Assembly (NCBI GenBank): GCA_002392765.1
Contig: DGHT01000054.1
Coordinates: forward strand, 1-43,010
Length of the DNA stretch: 43,010 bases
Source of the DNA: Verrucomicrobia bacterium UBA3841
GTDB lineage: Bacteria; Verrucomicrobiota; Kiritimatiellia; RFP12; UBA1067
Direction of reading: 5' to 3'
The notes beneath the pieces are model-generated. The model searched no databases, was not told the origin of the DNA, and saw only the letters and a list, made by a program, of their open reading frames with translations. A program made the translations under genes and the position numbers. Of the stretch, positions 16,753 through 25,327 are shown piece by piece; within the stretch, counting starts at the first letter, position 1, and the number at the start of each line of letters is the position of its first letter.

Positions 16753-19700
16753 TCAACGGACAATGATTATGAAGCTTGTCTTGACGTCGCTCGTCTTTAC
16801 GCGCAAGGTGCCGCTGCCGGTCAGATACGAGCCGATCTTCGATCCGTCGCCCGCTCTGTAGGTTCCCTTCGGAAGCGACTTGAGTTCGCCGTCTTCGAGG
16901 TAATCGACGCGATGGACGACCGTCTCACCCTCCGGGAGCGACAGCGTGCCTCCCATAAGCGTCAACGTGACGTCCTCGTTGAGCGCCGAGGCGTTCGACA
17001 CCGCGACCGTGCCGTTCGAGACCGCCAGCGTCGAGCCGGCCTTGAACGCCGTCGCGTGGGTGAACGTCAGCGTCGCATCGCCCTCCATCCGGATCGTCAC
17101 GTTCGTCGCGACGTATCCCTCGAAGCTGACGTCGGAAGCCTGGCTGACGCGGAGAACGCCGGGCGCGCCGGAGGAACTGATGCGGCTCGTCGTCGGCGCA
17201 ACGCCGCTCGTTCTCGCCGCGAAGCCCGCGATGTGCTGCGTCGTGCCGTTCAAGTCGAAATCGACGGGTTGGCCCTGGTAGTGCGGGAACGTCACCATGG
17301 CCTGTCCATTGCTCAAGGCGTAGTCAGATCCGAAGGATACGACGGCGGTGGCGTTTTGTCCATGGCGGAGGTTGAGGTTCGTTACCGCGTTGTTCGCAGC
17401 GTTGAGTTCCAGCCGTATGGGGCTGTCCAGATTCAATGAGAGCGGCAGCTGCGTGATTCGTCCGTCGAAGGCGATCGTTCCCGTGGGGGAGTCGGCGACG
17501 TTTTCCGTCGCACTGTCAAGCGAGACGACTGCGCTGCTGCTGTTGTTTCGCGTCCCGAAATCTATGTCGCCGCAAAGCCGCAAAACCGCGTTGGTCCCCA
17601 CATGGAACTCTGGAGGGAACGTGCCGTTTGTCGCGCCTAACTTAAACGGCGTGAACGCGCCGTTCATCACGTTCGTCGTGTTGTCATCGGCATACACGTC
17701 CATCATGTAGTATTCGCCATACTCGACGGCCTTGGAGACGACGGCGTTGGCAAGGGCGAGCCTTGCACGGCGCGCGCGGCCGCTATGGCCTTGCCCCTGC
17801 GATTTTATCTTGAGCGTCCCGTCAGGTCCGAACGGCTCGAATCCGACCGCGCGGACATGCGCCGTGCCGTACTCGCCGTCCGGCAACTCTGTCTCCTCGA
17901 ACACGATATCGCCCGCAAAGTCGCCTGCACCCTCGGCCGTCGCCGCGCCGATGAACGTAATCACAGGATCTGCGATCGAACTCTGCCGGAAGGTCAATGT
18001 CGGCGTTGATGTGCCGTATTGCTTCAAGATGCCAGAGAGCGTGAACGTCGTGTTCGTCTCCATCTGCCAAATCTGATCGACTTTCGGCATGACGGACGCA
18101 GAGACCGTGACAGTCCGCGCACTCGCCGTCGGGGCGTTCGAGATGCCACCCTCGCCGAGAGAAAGGACGTAATTTACTGAAGCGGACAGGTCGAAGGCCG
18201 TCACGCCGTCAAAAGTGACGCCCGACACCGCGATATCGCGGTTCAGCACCGCAGACGTGCCGCCTGCAAAGACAATGAACGGTGTCTCGTCGTCGAAGTC
18301 CGGCACACCGGAGTTCTGCCAGTTGCCGGGTGTCGTGATGTTGTTGTCGGCACCGCCGCCTATCCACGTATAGGTGTCCTCGCCGCCGGGCTTGGTAGTG
18401 ACGTAGAGTTTCCCCGCGCCGGTGATCGTCAGCCCCTTGTAGTTTCCTGCGGAGAAATCCTTCGCCGAAAGGTAGTGGTCGCCGATCTTGACGTGTTCGG
18501 CTGTGATGTCGCCCGCTAGATCGAGTGTTGCACCGGTCTCGGCTTCGATTGCGATGGAAGGAGACAGTGCTCCGTTGGAGAGTGACAGGGTTGCGCCGGA
18601 TGCGATGTTGACGGCCGTCGCGTTCGGGAACGAGCAGGAATCGCCAACCTCGAATGTGCCGCGCCGCACCGTGATCGTGCCGTGGATCGTGTTCTCGTGT
18701 CCCACGCACGTGTAGGTGTAGTCGCCTGTCGGATTCCAGACGAGCGACATCGCCTTCGACGCGCCGCCGTCCGTTAGTAACCAGTCGTTCGTGCGGTTGT
18801 TCGTTCCAATCATAGTGACCGTCGCGGCCGCCGTCGCCGAGATGTAGTGGCGTCCATCACTCGAAGCGAGTGATCCGCCGGCATACGAACCGGCAGGATT
18901 CATGGAAAACGATTCGACCGTCTGGTCGGCGGAGATTTTGACGGAATTCGATCTGTCTCGATTTCCATTTCCTGAATAGACGGTTGCTCCGCCAAGGGCA
19001 TCGGCGGCCGATGCCGTCAACGACCTGTCACCGGAGGTCGCGCCGCCGCCGATGTCAATGACCCCGATGGAATTGCCCGAATGGCCGAGTGCCCAGACCG
19101 GCGGCCAGTTGGAATTACCGCTATTCTGGTATATGCCAAGCGCGGTTACCTTCCCGGTCGCATTGATCGCCGTTGCCCATGATCCAAAGTGGCACGTTCC
19201 TTCGCCGCAATCGATGTCACCGCTGATCGTAAGTTCGCCTGATCCTGTAGGCTGGTCCGCTTTGGCCTCCCAATTCAGTCCTCCGAAGTGGACGGAAAGG
19301 CCGCCCCCTGTGATTTTCCCCGACAGGGTGACGCCACGGACCGTGACGGCGACGTTGTACTGCCGCTGCCCCGCGGCTCCAAGCGGTCCTTCGGACGGGT
19401 TCGTCCATGCGGAGGTATTGATTGGATAGGCAAACGTGCCCGCCGCGTTGAACACGACGCATGTCACCTTGTTGGAGGCCATCGACGTCTGCTGGCAGTC
19501 GCTGTTCACCTGGATCGCTCCGGTCGCCGCGCCGAAAGCGGTCAAACTGCTCGCCATCAAGCGGCCCTGGTTGATCACCGTCCCGCCCGTGTAGGTGCTG
19601 TCGCCCGAAAGGTCGAGCATTCCCGTTCCTTCCTTCACGACCTTGATGTTGCCGGAGATCGTTCCCGCGTAGGCCATGTCGGTCGCGACGTCAAACGTCA

Positions 19701-19878
19701 ACGTCGCGGGGTCTCCGCCGGACGAGTTCGTCACACCGTCGTACGCAGCGAGTTCGGCGACGTCCGTAACTGTTATTGCTGCGCCATTTAGGTCGCGCGA
19801 TGCGGCAAAGACCACATTGGTCAAAACCGCAATCGCCGAAGCGACCACTGCAACCATCATGTGCTTTATCTTGTTCAT
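16753..19878 (-). CDS. Autotransporter-type beta-strand repeat (PATR) protein 2
   Basis: 1041 residues. The signal peptide (about 1-26) differs from that of its paralogue, but the following about 350 residues are almost the same, including the PATR unit VVKEGTGMLDLSGDSTYTGGTVINQG. The C-terminal half keeps the same order of segments (TYTWIGGGADNNITTPGNW, FDLNGTTQHIAGFAARTSG) with many substitutions. It ends in ...SDVKTSFIIIVR. No barrel or sorting tail is visible. AAGGA eight bases before the ATG supports the start. It begins 29 bp after the SIS gene and is the first exported product of the cluster. Probably a surface beta-helix involved in substrate contact; function inferred only. Confidence 0.8.
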   Translation of the reverse strand: MNKIKHMMVAVVASAIAVLTNVVFAASRDLNGAAITVTDVAELAAYDGVTNSSGGDPATLTFDVATDMAYAGTISGNIKVVKEGTGMLDLSGDSTYTGGTVINQGRLMASSLTAFGAATGAIQVNSDCQQTSMASNKVTCVVFNAAGTFAYPINTSAWTNPSEGPLGAAGQRQYNVAVTVRGVTLSGKITGGGLSVHFGGLNWEAKADQPTGSGELTISGDIDCGEGTCHFGSWATAINATGKVTALGIYQNSGNSNWPPVWALGHSGNSIGVIDIGGGATSGDRSLTASAADALGGATVYSGNGNRDRSNSVKISADQTVESFSMNPAGSYAGGSLASSDGRHYISATAAATVTMIGTNNRTNDWLLTDGGASKAMSLVWNPTGDYTYTCVGHENTIHGTITVRRGTFEVGDSCSFPNATAVNIASGATLSLSNGALSPSIAIEAETGATLDLAGDITAEHVKIGDHYLSAKDFSAGNYKGLTITGAGKLYVTTKPGGEDTYTWIGGGADNNITTPGNWQNSGVPDFDDETPFIVFAGGTSAVLNRDIAVSGVTFDGVTAFDLSASVNYVLSLGEGGISNAPTASARTVTVSASVMPKVDQIWQMETNTTFTLSGILKQYGTSTPTLTFRQSSIADPVITFIGAATAEGAGDFAGDIVFEETELPDGEYGTAHVRAVGFEPFGPDGTLKIKSQGQGHSGRARRARLALANAVVSKAVEYGEYYMMDVYADDNTTNVMNGAFTPFKLGATNGTFPPEFHVGTNAVLRLCGDIDFGTRNNSSSAVVSLDSATENVADSPTGTIAFDGRITQLPLSLNLDSPIRLELNAANNAVTNLNLRHGQNATAVVSFGSDYALSNGQAMVTFPHYQGQPVDFDLNGTTQHIAGFAARTSGVAPTTSRISSSGAPGVLRVSQASDVSFEGYVATNVTIRMEGDATLTFTHATAFKAGSTLAVSNGTVAVSNASALNEDVTLTLMGGTLSLPEGETVVHRVDYLEDGELKSLPKGTYRAGDGSKIGSYLTGSGTLRVKTSDVKTSFIIIVR

Positions 19879-19907
19879 TTTATTGTTCCTTTCTTTTCAA
19901 AAACCGC

Positions 19908-21632
19908 TTATTTCGCCTCGCCACTGCGCAGCTGCTTGAGCGCGACCTGTACGGCGCAAGGCTCCTCCCTGCCGGTCCAGTCCTGCGACTTGATCCACTC
20001 GTCCGCTGCGAAAAGGCGTATCGCCGCCTCTTCGTATGATACGTGGCCCAGTTCCGCAATGAGCCGAATGCCGCGATCGATAAGTTTCTTGTTGGAAATG
20101 GAGACCCAGCTCATCCAGTTGCCCGCGACGCGGCCCGACGCCGCCATCGTGCCTGTCGAAAGAGTGTTGAACGTGAGCTTTACTGCAAGGTGCTTCCATA
20201 TTTCAAGCGGAGACGCATCGACCGGCGCAACAGTGAAAAGACGGGTCTGGCCGAACTTTGAGGCACACTCCCGCGCAGCAGCCTCGAACTTCGCATCCGG
20301 CTTGCCAGCACGGACGACAATCGCCGCCGATTCGCAATTTGAGTACCGTTCCTGCGCATCCTCGTTGCCGATAAGATACTTCATCAGGAATCTGCGGCCA
20401 ATCGGCGGCGGCGCCTTTACCTTCGGCATTCCCTCTGCGGCATAGTCCTCAGCCGTCCATTCAAGGCAACGCACATCACGATGCAGAAGAGCATCCCAGC
20501 ATTCGGGCGTCCGATAAAGCGGATTCTTGACGAACGCCCACGACTGCGCGAGGTTCCTCTCGTCTGTCGAGCGGAACGGCGGCAGCATGAAAGTAGGCGA
20601 ACGCTCCGTGGTGTCGGTGAAAAGGTCGAGCATACAGTCATCGGCAAAATACGTCACGCGCCCCCTGCGCCCATAAAGAGACTTCTCGAAGTCGATCGCG
20701 TCGGCAATGCTCTTCCGCACCGCAGGCGATTCAAGCTTTGACAGCACGGATTCGAAAGCAAGCGTGTAGTCGTCCGCCGTCTCCTTCGCGAAGCGCGGCA
20801 GGACGCGGCAGAGCGCGGCTTCGAGAGCGCACGAGCCGAGAAGCTGCTCGCTGCTCGTCGCCTGCATGCGCGTAGAGCCGGCGACGGACATGGAGCCGCA
20901 ATAGAGGTCGATTACCGTAACCTTCGGATTGTCGATCGCCTCGCGGCAGCGGTCGAGGTGCTTGCGGAGGATATCCGCCGGGTTGTTGAACACCAGGAAG
21001 CACCTCGCGCCATGCTCGGCGGCGTATTTGAGCGTTCCAAGGACGGACGACGTTTCGCCGCCCTCGGTTATCGCGACGAACGTATCACCTTCGCCGACAT
21101 TGAGCGCGGCGGCCTGGCGGCGTCCGCCTTCGGCGTAGTCCTCGAAGAACTCGACGGAGCGTATGAGCGCGAAGTCGCCACCCGTCATAATAGATGCAGC
21201 GCGGTCGGCGAGCTTCAGTTCCTCCGGCGTAAGTTCCGCAGCGCGGCGGTGGAAGAAGTCGCGCCACATCGATTCAAGGAGAATGGAGAGGCGGCCTGTC
21301 GCGCCGCAGCCTGAGAAGATGATGCGGGGAGTGCGGGGAACGGGGAACTGGGAACAGGGAACAGGGGTGGTGAGGGTTGAGACCATCGAATCAACAAGGG
21401 CGCGGTACTCCGGAGAGGCGAAGACGTGGCGCATTGTTATCGCTATCTGCCTGTCGCCGCGCTGGAGACACTGGACGCCCGCGAGCGTGGAGCGCCCGAA
21501 GTCTTCCTCAAGCGTCGCGGTAATAGGGTTCGACTGCTCGGTCGGCAGAAACCCGAGCTGGAACTGCTTCTCTTTGTCGATGAAGTCGCGCGCCTTCGCT
21601 TTAGCGCTCTCGCTAATCACAATCTTTTCCAT
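19908..21632 (-). CDS. SIS-domain sugar-phosphate protein, MurQ/GCKR-like
   Basis: 574 residues from the ATG at 21632; an upstream in-frame ATG at 21677 lies beyond the likely -10 box. SIS (sugar isomerase) folds occur twice, as in MurNAc-6-phosphate etherase and glucokinase regulatory protein. IIFSGCGATGRLSILLE is the phosphosugar-binding loop, and FVAITEGGETSSVLGTL and FLVFNNPADIL are the following strands. Family members bind or convert sugar phosphates in the cytoplasm; this large subtype is not characterised to my knowledge. It has no signal peptide, unlike its neighbours, and may handle an imported product. Four NGGGAAC heptamers (21335-21362) encode a Pro-rich insertion just before the SIS loop. 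Likely leaderless and controlled by the divergent XylR-like regulator. Confidence 0.75.
   Translation of the reverse strand: MEKIVISESAKAKARDFIDKEKQFQLGFLPTEQSNPITATLEEDFGRSTLAGVQCLQRGDRQIAITMRHVFASPEYRALVDSMVSTLTTPVPCSQFPVPRTPRIIFSGCGATGRLSILLESMWRDFFHRRAAELTPEELKLADRAASIMTGGDFALIRSVEFFEDYAEGGRRQAAALNVGEGDTFVAITEGGETSSVLGTLKYAAEHGARCFLVFNNPADILRKHLDRCREAIDNPKVTVIDLYCGSMSVAGSTRMQATSSEQLLGSCALEAALCRVLPRFAKETADDYTLAFESVLSKLESPAVRKSIADAIDFEKSLYGRRGRVTYFADDCMLDLFTDTTERSPTFMLPPFRSTDERNLAQSWAFVKNPLYRTPECWDALLHRDVRCLEWTAEDYAAEGMPKVKAPPPIGRRFLMKYLIGNEDAQERYSNCESAAIVVRAGKPDAKFEAAARECASKFGQTRLFTVAPVDASPLEIWKHLAVKLTFNTLSTGTMAASGRVAGNWMSWVSISNKKLIDRGIRLIAELGHVSYEEAAIRLFAADEWIKSQDWTGREEPCAVQVALKQLRSGEAK
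21335..21362. repeat. Heptamer array NGGGAAC x4 inside the SIS gene
   Basis: GGGGAAC, GGGGAAC, TGGGAAC and AGGGAAC in tandem, followed by a partial unit AGGGG. On the coding strand they give the segment PVPCSQFPVPRT, just before the strand leading to SGCGATGR. The array thus lies in a loop that may tolerate length change. Confidence 0.75.
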
Positions 21633-21642
21633 AGTGCCACAT

Positions 21643-21648
21643 ATTATA
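21643..21648 (-). promoter_or_regulatory. -10 box of the SIS gene cluster
   Basis: On the minus strand the sequence reads TTTTAGTATAAT, ending ten bases before the ATG at 21632, so the transcript would have a leader of only a few bases. There is no TG extension and no good -35, which suggests dependence on an activator. The operator-like repeat nearest the promoter lies ten bases upstream. Confidence 0.6.
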
Positions 21649-21658
21649 CTAAAATCAA

Positions 21659-21696
21659 TCGTATCTTTTAACCACATTTTTCGTATCTATCAACCA
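21659..21696. promoter_or_regulatory. Candidate operator: two direct repeats 22 bp apart
   Basis: TCGTATCTTTTAACCA (21659-21674) and TCGTATCTATCAACCA (21681-21696) are direct repeats with a 22-bp period, about two helical turns. This is the usual geometry for AraC-family dimers. They lie between the divergent -10 boxes of the SIS gene and the XylR-like regulator. A third copy occurs at 25453-25468, at the same distance from the CE15-GH28 promoter. Confidence 0.65.
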
Positions 21697-21702
21697 ACGA
21701 AA

Positions 21703-21713
21703 TTTGATATAAT
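21703..21713 (+). promoter_or_regulatory. Extended -10 promoter of the regulator
   Basis: TTTGATATAAT: TATAAT at 21708-21713 preceded by TGA, which fits the TGn extended -10 rule. The ATG at 21725 is 11 bases downstream and no ribosome binding site is present, so the message is probably leaderless. The candidate operator ends 11 bases upstream, so autoregulation is plausible. Confidence 0.65.
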
Positions 21714-21724
21714 ATCTTGCATCA

Positions 21725-22900
21725 ATGACTGCAAAAAGAACATTCCGCGTGATGGTCGCGCTTTCGCTCGCAGGCGCTGCGGGACGCAAGAAGCTCAACG
21801 GCATACACCGCTTCCTGAGCGAAGGCTACGACTGGGACATGGAGCTTCTGCGCGACGAGGGCGGCCTAACGGCTGAAGCGCTGACGAGTGCGAGCCGTTC
21901 GCAATTCGACGGAATACTCATCGGCTTCGCGGGGAAGTGCGCACTACGGACGCTCCACGCGGACAAAAAGCTTCCTACCATATTCATCGACAATCCCAAC
22001 GCGAATACGCTTGAAGAGCTCCCTCTTTGCGTGTTCGTGAACGACGACGCAAAGGAAATCGCGCAGTCCGCCGCGAAACACCTCATGTCCTGTCCGGGAA
22101 TTCGGTCATTTGGATTTGTCCCCACCCGCGCCCCGTCCCGCTGGTCGCAAAACCGGCAGGCCGCCTTTGCGACGGCACTTAGGAAGAGCGGAAGAAGTCT
22201 GTCCATCTACGACGGACCCGGCGATTCACGTGGGGCGCTCGGAAAATGGCTGCTTGGGCTGGAGAAGCCGTCAGCCGTTCTTGCGGCTTTCGACGACCGC
22301 GCGCACGATGTGCTTGAGGCGTGCCGGACATACGGAATCGACATACCTGGACAGCTTTCCGTGCTTGGCATAGGAAACGACGAGCCGATCTGCGAAATGT
22401 CGGTCCCCGCACTCTCAAGCGTAGATGTAGACTTCGAGCGCGAGGGATACGTCGCCGCGCGCGAACTTCAGGCAATGATGCTCCGGCGCGGCGCTCCGGC
22501 GAGGAGGGAAATCCTGTGCGGAGTCAAGGATGTCGTATTCCGCGCTTCCACGGCCGCATTGAAGACCCCGGCGGCGCTTGTGGAGCGGATGAAGGACTTG
22601 ATCAACCGTTACGCGCTGAAAGGGATGACGGCGGCGGATGTCGTCGCCCGACTGCGCGTCTCGCGCAGCCTTGCCGACCTCAGGTTCAGAGAAGTGACCG
22701 GGAGGTCGATTCTCGAGGCGATACTCGCGCGGCGGCTCGACGAGGTGAAGCGGCTGCTGCGCGAAACAGATCTGCGCATTTCGGATATCGCCGCTCGCTG
22801 CGGCTACCGCGACGCCAACTACCTGAAGAACCTGTTCAAGAAGCGAACCGGAATGTCAATGCGCGACTGGCGTGCGCAGAGCCTGCGGGTTGAGTTGTAA
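21725..22900 (+). CDS. XylR-type regulator: PBP1 sensor plus AraC HTH
   Basis: 391 residues. Residues about 8-270 resemble the LacI/PBP1 sugar-binding fold (GILIGFAGKCAL, PTIFIDNPNA, FVNDDAKEIAQSAAKHL, PSAVLAAFDDRAHDVLEACRTYGIDIPGQLSVLGIGNDE). Residues about 285-391 form an AraC-type double helix-turn-helix (DVVARLRVSRSLADLRFREVTGRSI and RISDIAARCGYRDANYLKNLFKKRTGMS). This is the architecture of XylR, which activates xylose genes on binding sugar. It is divergent from the SIS-PATR-CAZyme cluster, with operator-like direct repeats between them, so it likely controls that cluster and the CE15-GH28 gene in response to a plant-type sugar. The inducer is unknown. Confidence 0.85.
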   Translation: MTAKRTFRVMVALSLAGAAGRKKLNGIHRFLSEGYDWDMELLRDEGGLTAEALTSASRSQFDGILIGFAGKCALRTLHADKKLPTIFIDNPNANTLEELPLCVFVNDDAKEIAQSAAKHLMSCPGIRSFGFVPTRAPSRWSQNRQAAFATALRKSGRSLSIYDGPGDSRGALGKWLLGLEKPSAVLAAFDDRAHDVLEACRTYGIDIPGQLSVLGIGNDEPICEMSVPALSSVDVDFEREGYVAARELQAMMLRRGAPARREILCGVKDVVFRASTAALKTPAALVERMKDLINRYALKGMTAADVVARLRVSRSLADLRFREVTGRSILEAILARRLDEVKRLLRETDLRISDIAARCGYRDANYLKNLFKKRTGMSMRDWRAQSLRVEL

Positions 22901-22949
22901 AGCGCCAGCCCGCCAATGTCGCGCCGAAGCCCCATCCGCCAGCGCAAGA

Positions 22950-25319
22950 TCACCGCACATCGGCTTGCCGAAAGACAGGAGGACGGCTGTCGAATGTTCC
23001 ATCACGCAAGGTAAAGCGGACATTTTCAATGGCAACGCCGTCGGCCTGGTCGACGAAGAGGCCGAAGCACGGCAGTCGGTATTTCGCGAACATGGTGGCT
23101 TCAGGATACGCACCCCACGTCTCGCGTCCCGGAGTCTCAAACGGCAAAGAGACTTCACCTGAGCCAACGCATTCGATGTCGATGTTCCGCAACGTAACGC
23201 CGGAGGGTCTGCATCCCCCGACACCGGAAACAGAACTCGGGATCCGCGATTCGGCGCGCCCCCGGACGTTCTGGATGACGATGTTCCTCAGAACCCGGGA
23301 GTTTCCCGGCGGGATGCCGCAGACCCGGTTCGAGCGGGTTCCTCCGCGGACGAAGATCGGCACCTTGTATCCGTCCAGTTCGACGCCGTCGACAACGACA
23401 TCCTCCACCGTTCCTCCGTCCACGCACTCCACCGCAATCGCGCAGATCCCCGCTCCTGCGAGATAACCGGGTGCGCCGTCAACCGAAGGCTCTTCCAGAA
23501 GATCCTGCGGCATCGACGCATAGTCGCGGTAAACGCGCAGCGGCGCAGCGGCGCGGATCCGCTCGAACCGGATGTTGCGCACTGTTCCGTGGGTGGCGGT
23601 TCCGATCTTTACTGCATTGCAGTGCGTCCGCACTGCGGTGTCGCGCATGACGACGTTCTCCACCACATACTTCGGGTCGTTCGACTTGATGCAGAGCGCA
23701 TCGTCGCCGCAGTTGAGGTCGCAGTTCTCGATCAGGACGTTCCTCGCCTCGATGTCGAAGCCGTCGTTGTTCAAGTTGGCGCAGCTGTCGATCCGCACGC
23801 CTTGCGCGATCACGCCGTCGCAGCGCTTGAGGACGATTCCCCAGCAGGCCGCGTCGCGCAAAAGGAAATTCTCGAGGCGAACTCCCCGGCAATCCGCAAA
23901 GAAGAGCCCGCGCGGGCGAACGCCTTCGGTGCACCCCATCGCATCCGTCCGCCCTGCAGGCGGCGTCCAGGCCTTGCCGTTGCCGAAAATCTCTCCCTCG
24001 CCCGTCACGGCGACATTCGTGACGCCGACCGCCGAAACGACAGCGCTCCACGTCCCCTCCGAAAACGGCAGGACGCGCTTGCGGTAGTTCGCGATGCCGA
24101 CCGCGCCTTCAAGCACGGCGCCCTTCTCGAGATGCAGCCTGACATTGCTTTTGAGTTCCAGCTCTCCGACGAGGTGCCGTCCCGCCGGCACGACCACGGT
24201 TCCGCCGCCCCGTTCCGACGCGGCATCTATGGCGGACTGCCAGAATGCGGTACGTTCGGCGACAGACGGACCGGCCTCCGCCCGGCGCGCCATGCGGCGG
24301 TCGGCGAAATCGAGGAACCGCTCCCAGTCGTCCGCGCGAAGCAGGTGGGGGCCATCGTGCATGTGGTAGCCCATGTTCTCCTCAAGGCCGGCCGCCTGCC
24401 AGACGTCGTGTGCGGCGTCCCATGCCGCCTTCTCGGCCGCGGGGCCGGCCCATTCGTCCTCGCTGCCGCTCGCGACGTAGAGGAGGCGCGGCGCTATCAG
24501 TCGCATCAGGTCGTCGGCGTCGTGCGCAATCTCGGCGTCTCGACCGGCCCATTCCGCAAAGGCGGGACAGAACCAGTTCGGAAAGTTGCGGAGTATCTGC
24601 TTCACCGTCTCGGCCTTCTTGAGCCCGAGCCGGGCCAGCTTCGCGCCGCCGCATCCGGAGCCGTTCGAAACGACCATCGCGAAGCGCGTGTCCTGCGCGC
24701 CGGCCCAGAGCGCAGTCTTTCCGCCGCGGCTGTGCCCGACTACGGCCACGCGCGACGCATCAAGCTCGGGGCGGGTCTCGATCCAGTCCATCACGCGCGA
24801 ATGCCCCCATGCCCACGCACCGATCGTCCCCCAGCTTGTCGCCTTGCGGACGACGTTCGTCGCATCCCGGTCTCCCGTCGCCAGCGCAGCGATCACGCCG
24901 CGCGGCCAGCGCCACAAGTCGCCGGAATAGAGCGCCGCGTTCGGCGCGACATCGTTGAAGTTCCAGCGCACGTATGCGTAGCCGCGCGAGACGATCGCAT
25001 TCGTGGGAATGCCGCCGTAGCCGCCGGGCGCAAAGTCCGGCGCCTTACCGCACACGTGGTCGCCGAAGACAAAGACCGGAACGGGATGGTCGGCGTCCGC
25101 GCCGTCCGGGAGGACGCAAGTTATGTCGATCTTGATCTGTCCGCCAAGGCAGGATACGCTTCTATCGCCGAACGTCTCGTCGTCCGGACGTCCGATCGGA
25201 GTCGCCCCGAACTGGTGTTCGCGGAACCACTGGAGAGTTTCCTCGCGGTCAAACGCCATAAGGCTGCCGCAGGACGACGTCAGCGCCAGCAAAGCAATCA
25301 TGCTCCATCTCATCTTCAT
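22950..25319 (-). CDS. CE15 glucuronoyl esterase - GH28 fusion
   Basis: 789 residues from the ATG at 25319, which has AAAGGA five bases upstream. Signal peptide or lipoprotein signal about 1-22 (LTSSCGSLMA is ambiguous). Residues about 40-345 are CE15: Ser197 in VVGHSRGGKTALWAGA is the nucleophile, His325 in HDGPHLL the catalytic histidine, and SNGSGCGGAKL is a family motif. CE15 esterases cut lignin-glucuronoxylan ester links. Residues about 350-789 are a GH28-type beta-helix with NNDGFD (517-522) and CGDDALCIK (Asp539/Asp540). The usual GHG is replaced by CNA in HCNAVKIGT (566-574), so the specificity may differ from polygalacturonase. The gene has its own promoter region, a duplicate of that of the SIS gene, and a short upstream ORF. 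It converges with the regulator. Confidence 0.85.
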   Translation of the reverse strand: MKMRWSMIALLALTSSCGSLMAFDREETLQWFREHQFGATPIGRPDDETFGDRSVSCLGGQIKIDITCVLPDGADADHPVPVFVFGDHVCGKAPDFAPGGYGGIPTNAIVSRGYAYVRWNFNDVAPNAALYSGDLWRWPRGVIAALATGDRDATNVVRKATSWGTIGAWAWGHSRVMDWIETRPELDASRVAVVGHSRGGKTALWAGAQDTRFAMVVSNGSGCGGAKLARLGLKKAETVKQILRNFPNWFCPAFAEWAGRDAEIAHDADDLMRLIAPRLLYVASGSEDEWAGPAAEKAAWDAAHDVWQAAGLEENMGYHMHDGPHLLRADDWERFLDFADRRMARRAEAGPSVAERTAFWQSAIDAASERGGGTVVVPAGRHLVGELELKSNVRLHLEKGAVLEGAVGIANYRKRVLPFSEGTWSAVVSAVGVTNVAVTGEGEIFGNGKAWTPPAGRTDAMGCTEGVRPRGLFFADCRGVRLENFLLRDAACWGIVLKRCDGVIAQGVRIDSCANLNNDGFDIEARNVLIENCDLNCGDDALCIKSNDPKYVVENVVMRDTAVRTHCNAVKIGTATHGTVRNIRFERIRAAAPLRVYRDYASMPQDLLEEPSVDGAPGYLAGAGICAIAVECVDGGTVEDVVVDGVELDGYKVPIFVRGGTRSNRVCGIPPGNSRVLRNIVIQNVRGRAESRIPSSVSGVGGCRPSGVTLRNIDIECVGSGEVSLPFETPGRETWGAYPEATMFAKYRLPCFGLFVDQADGVAIENVRFTLRDGTFDSRPPVFRQADVR

Positions 25320-25327
25320 CACATCCT

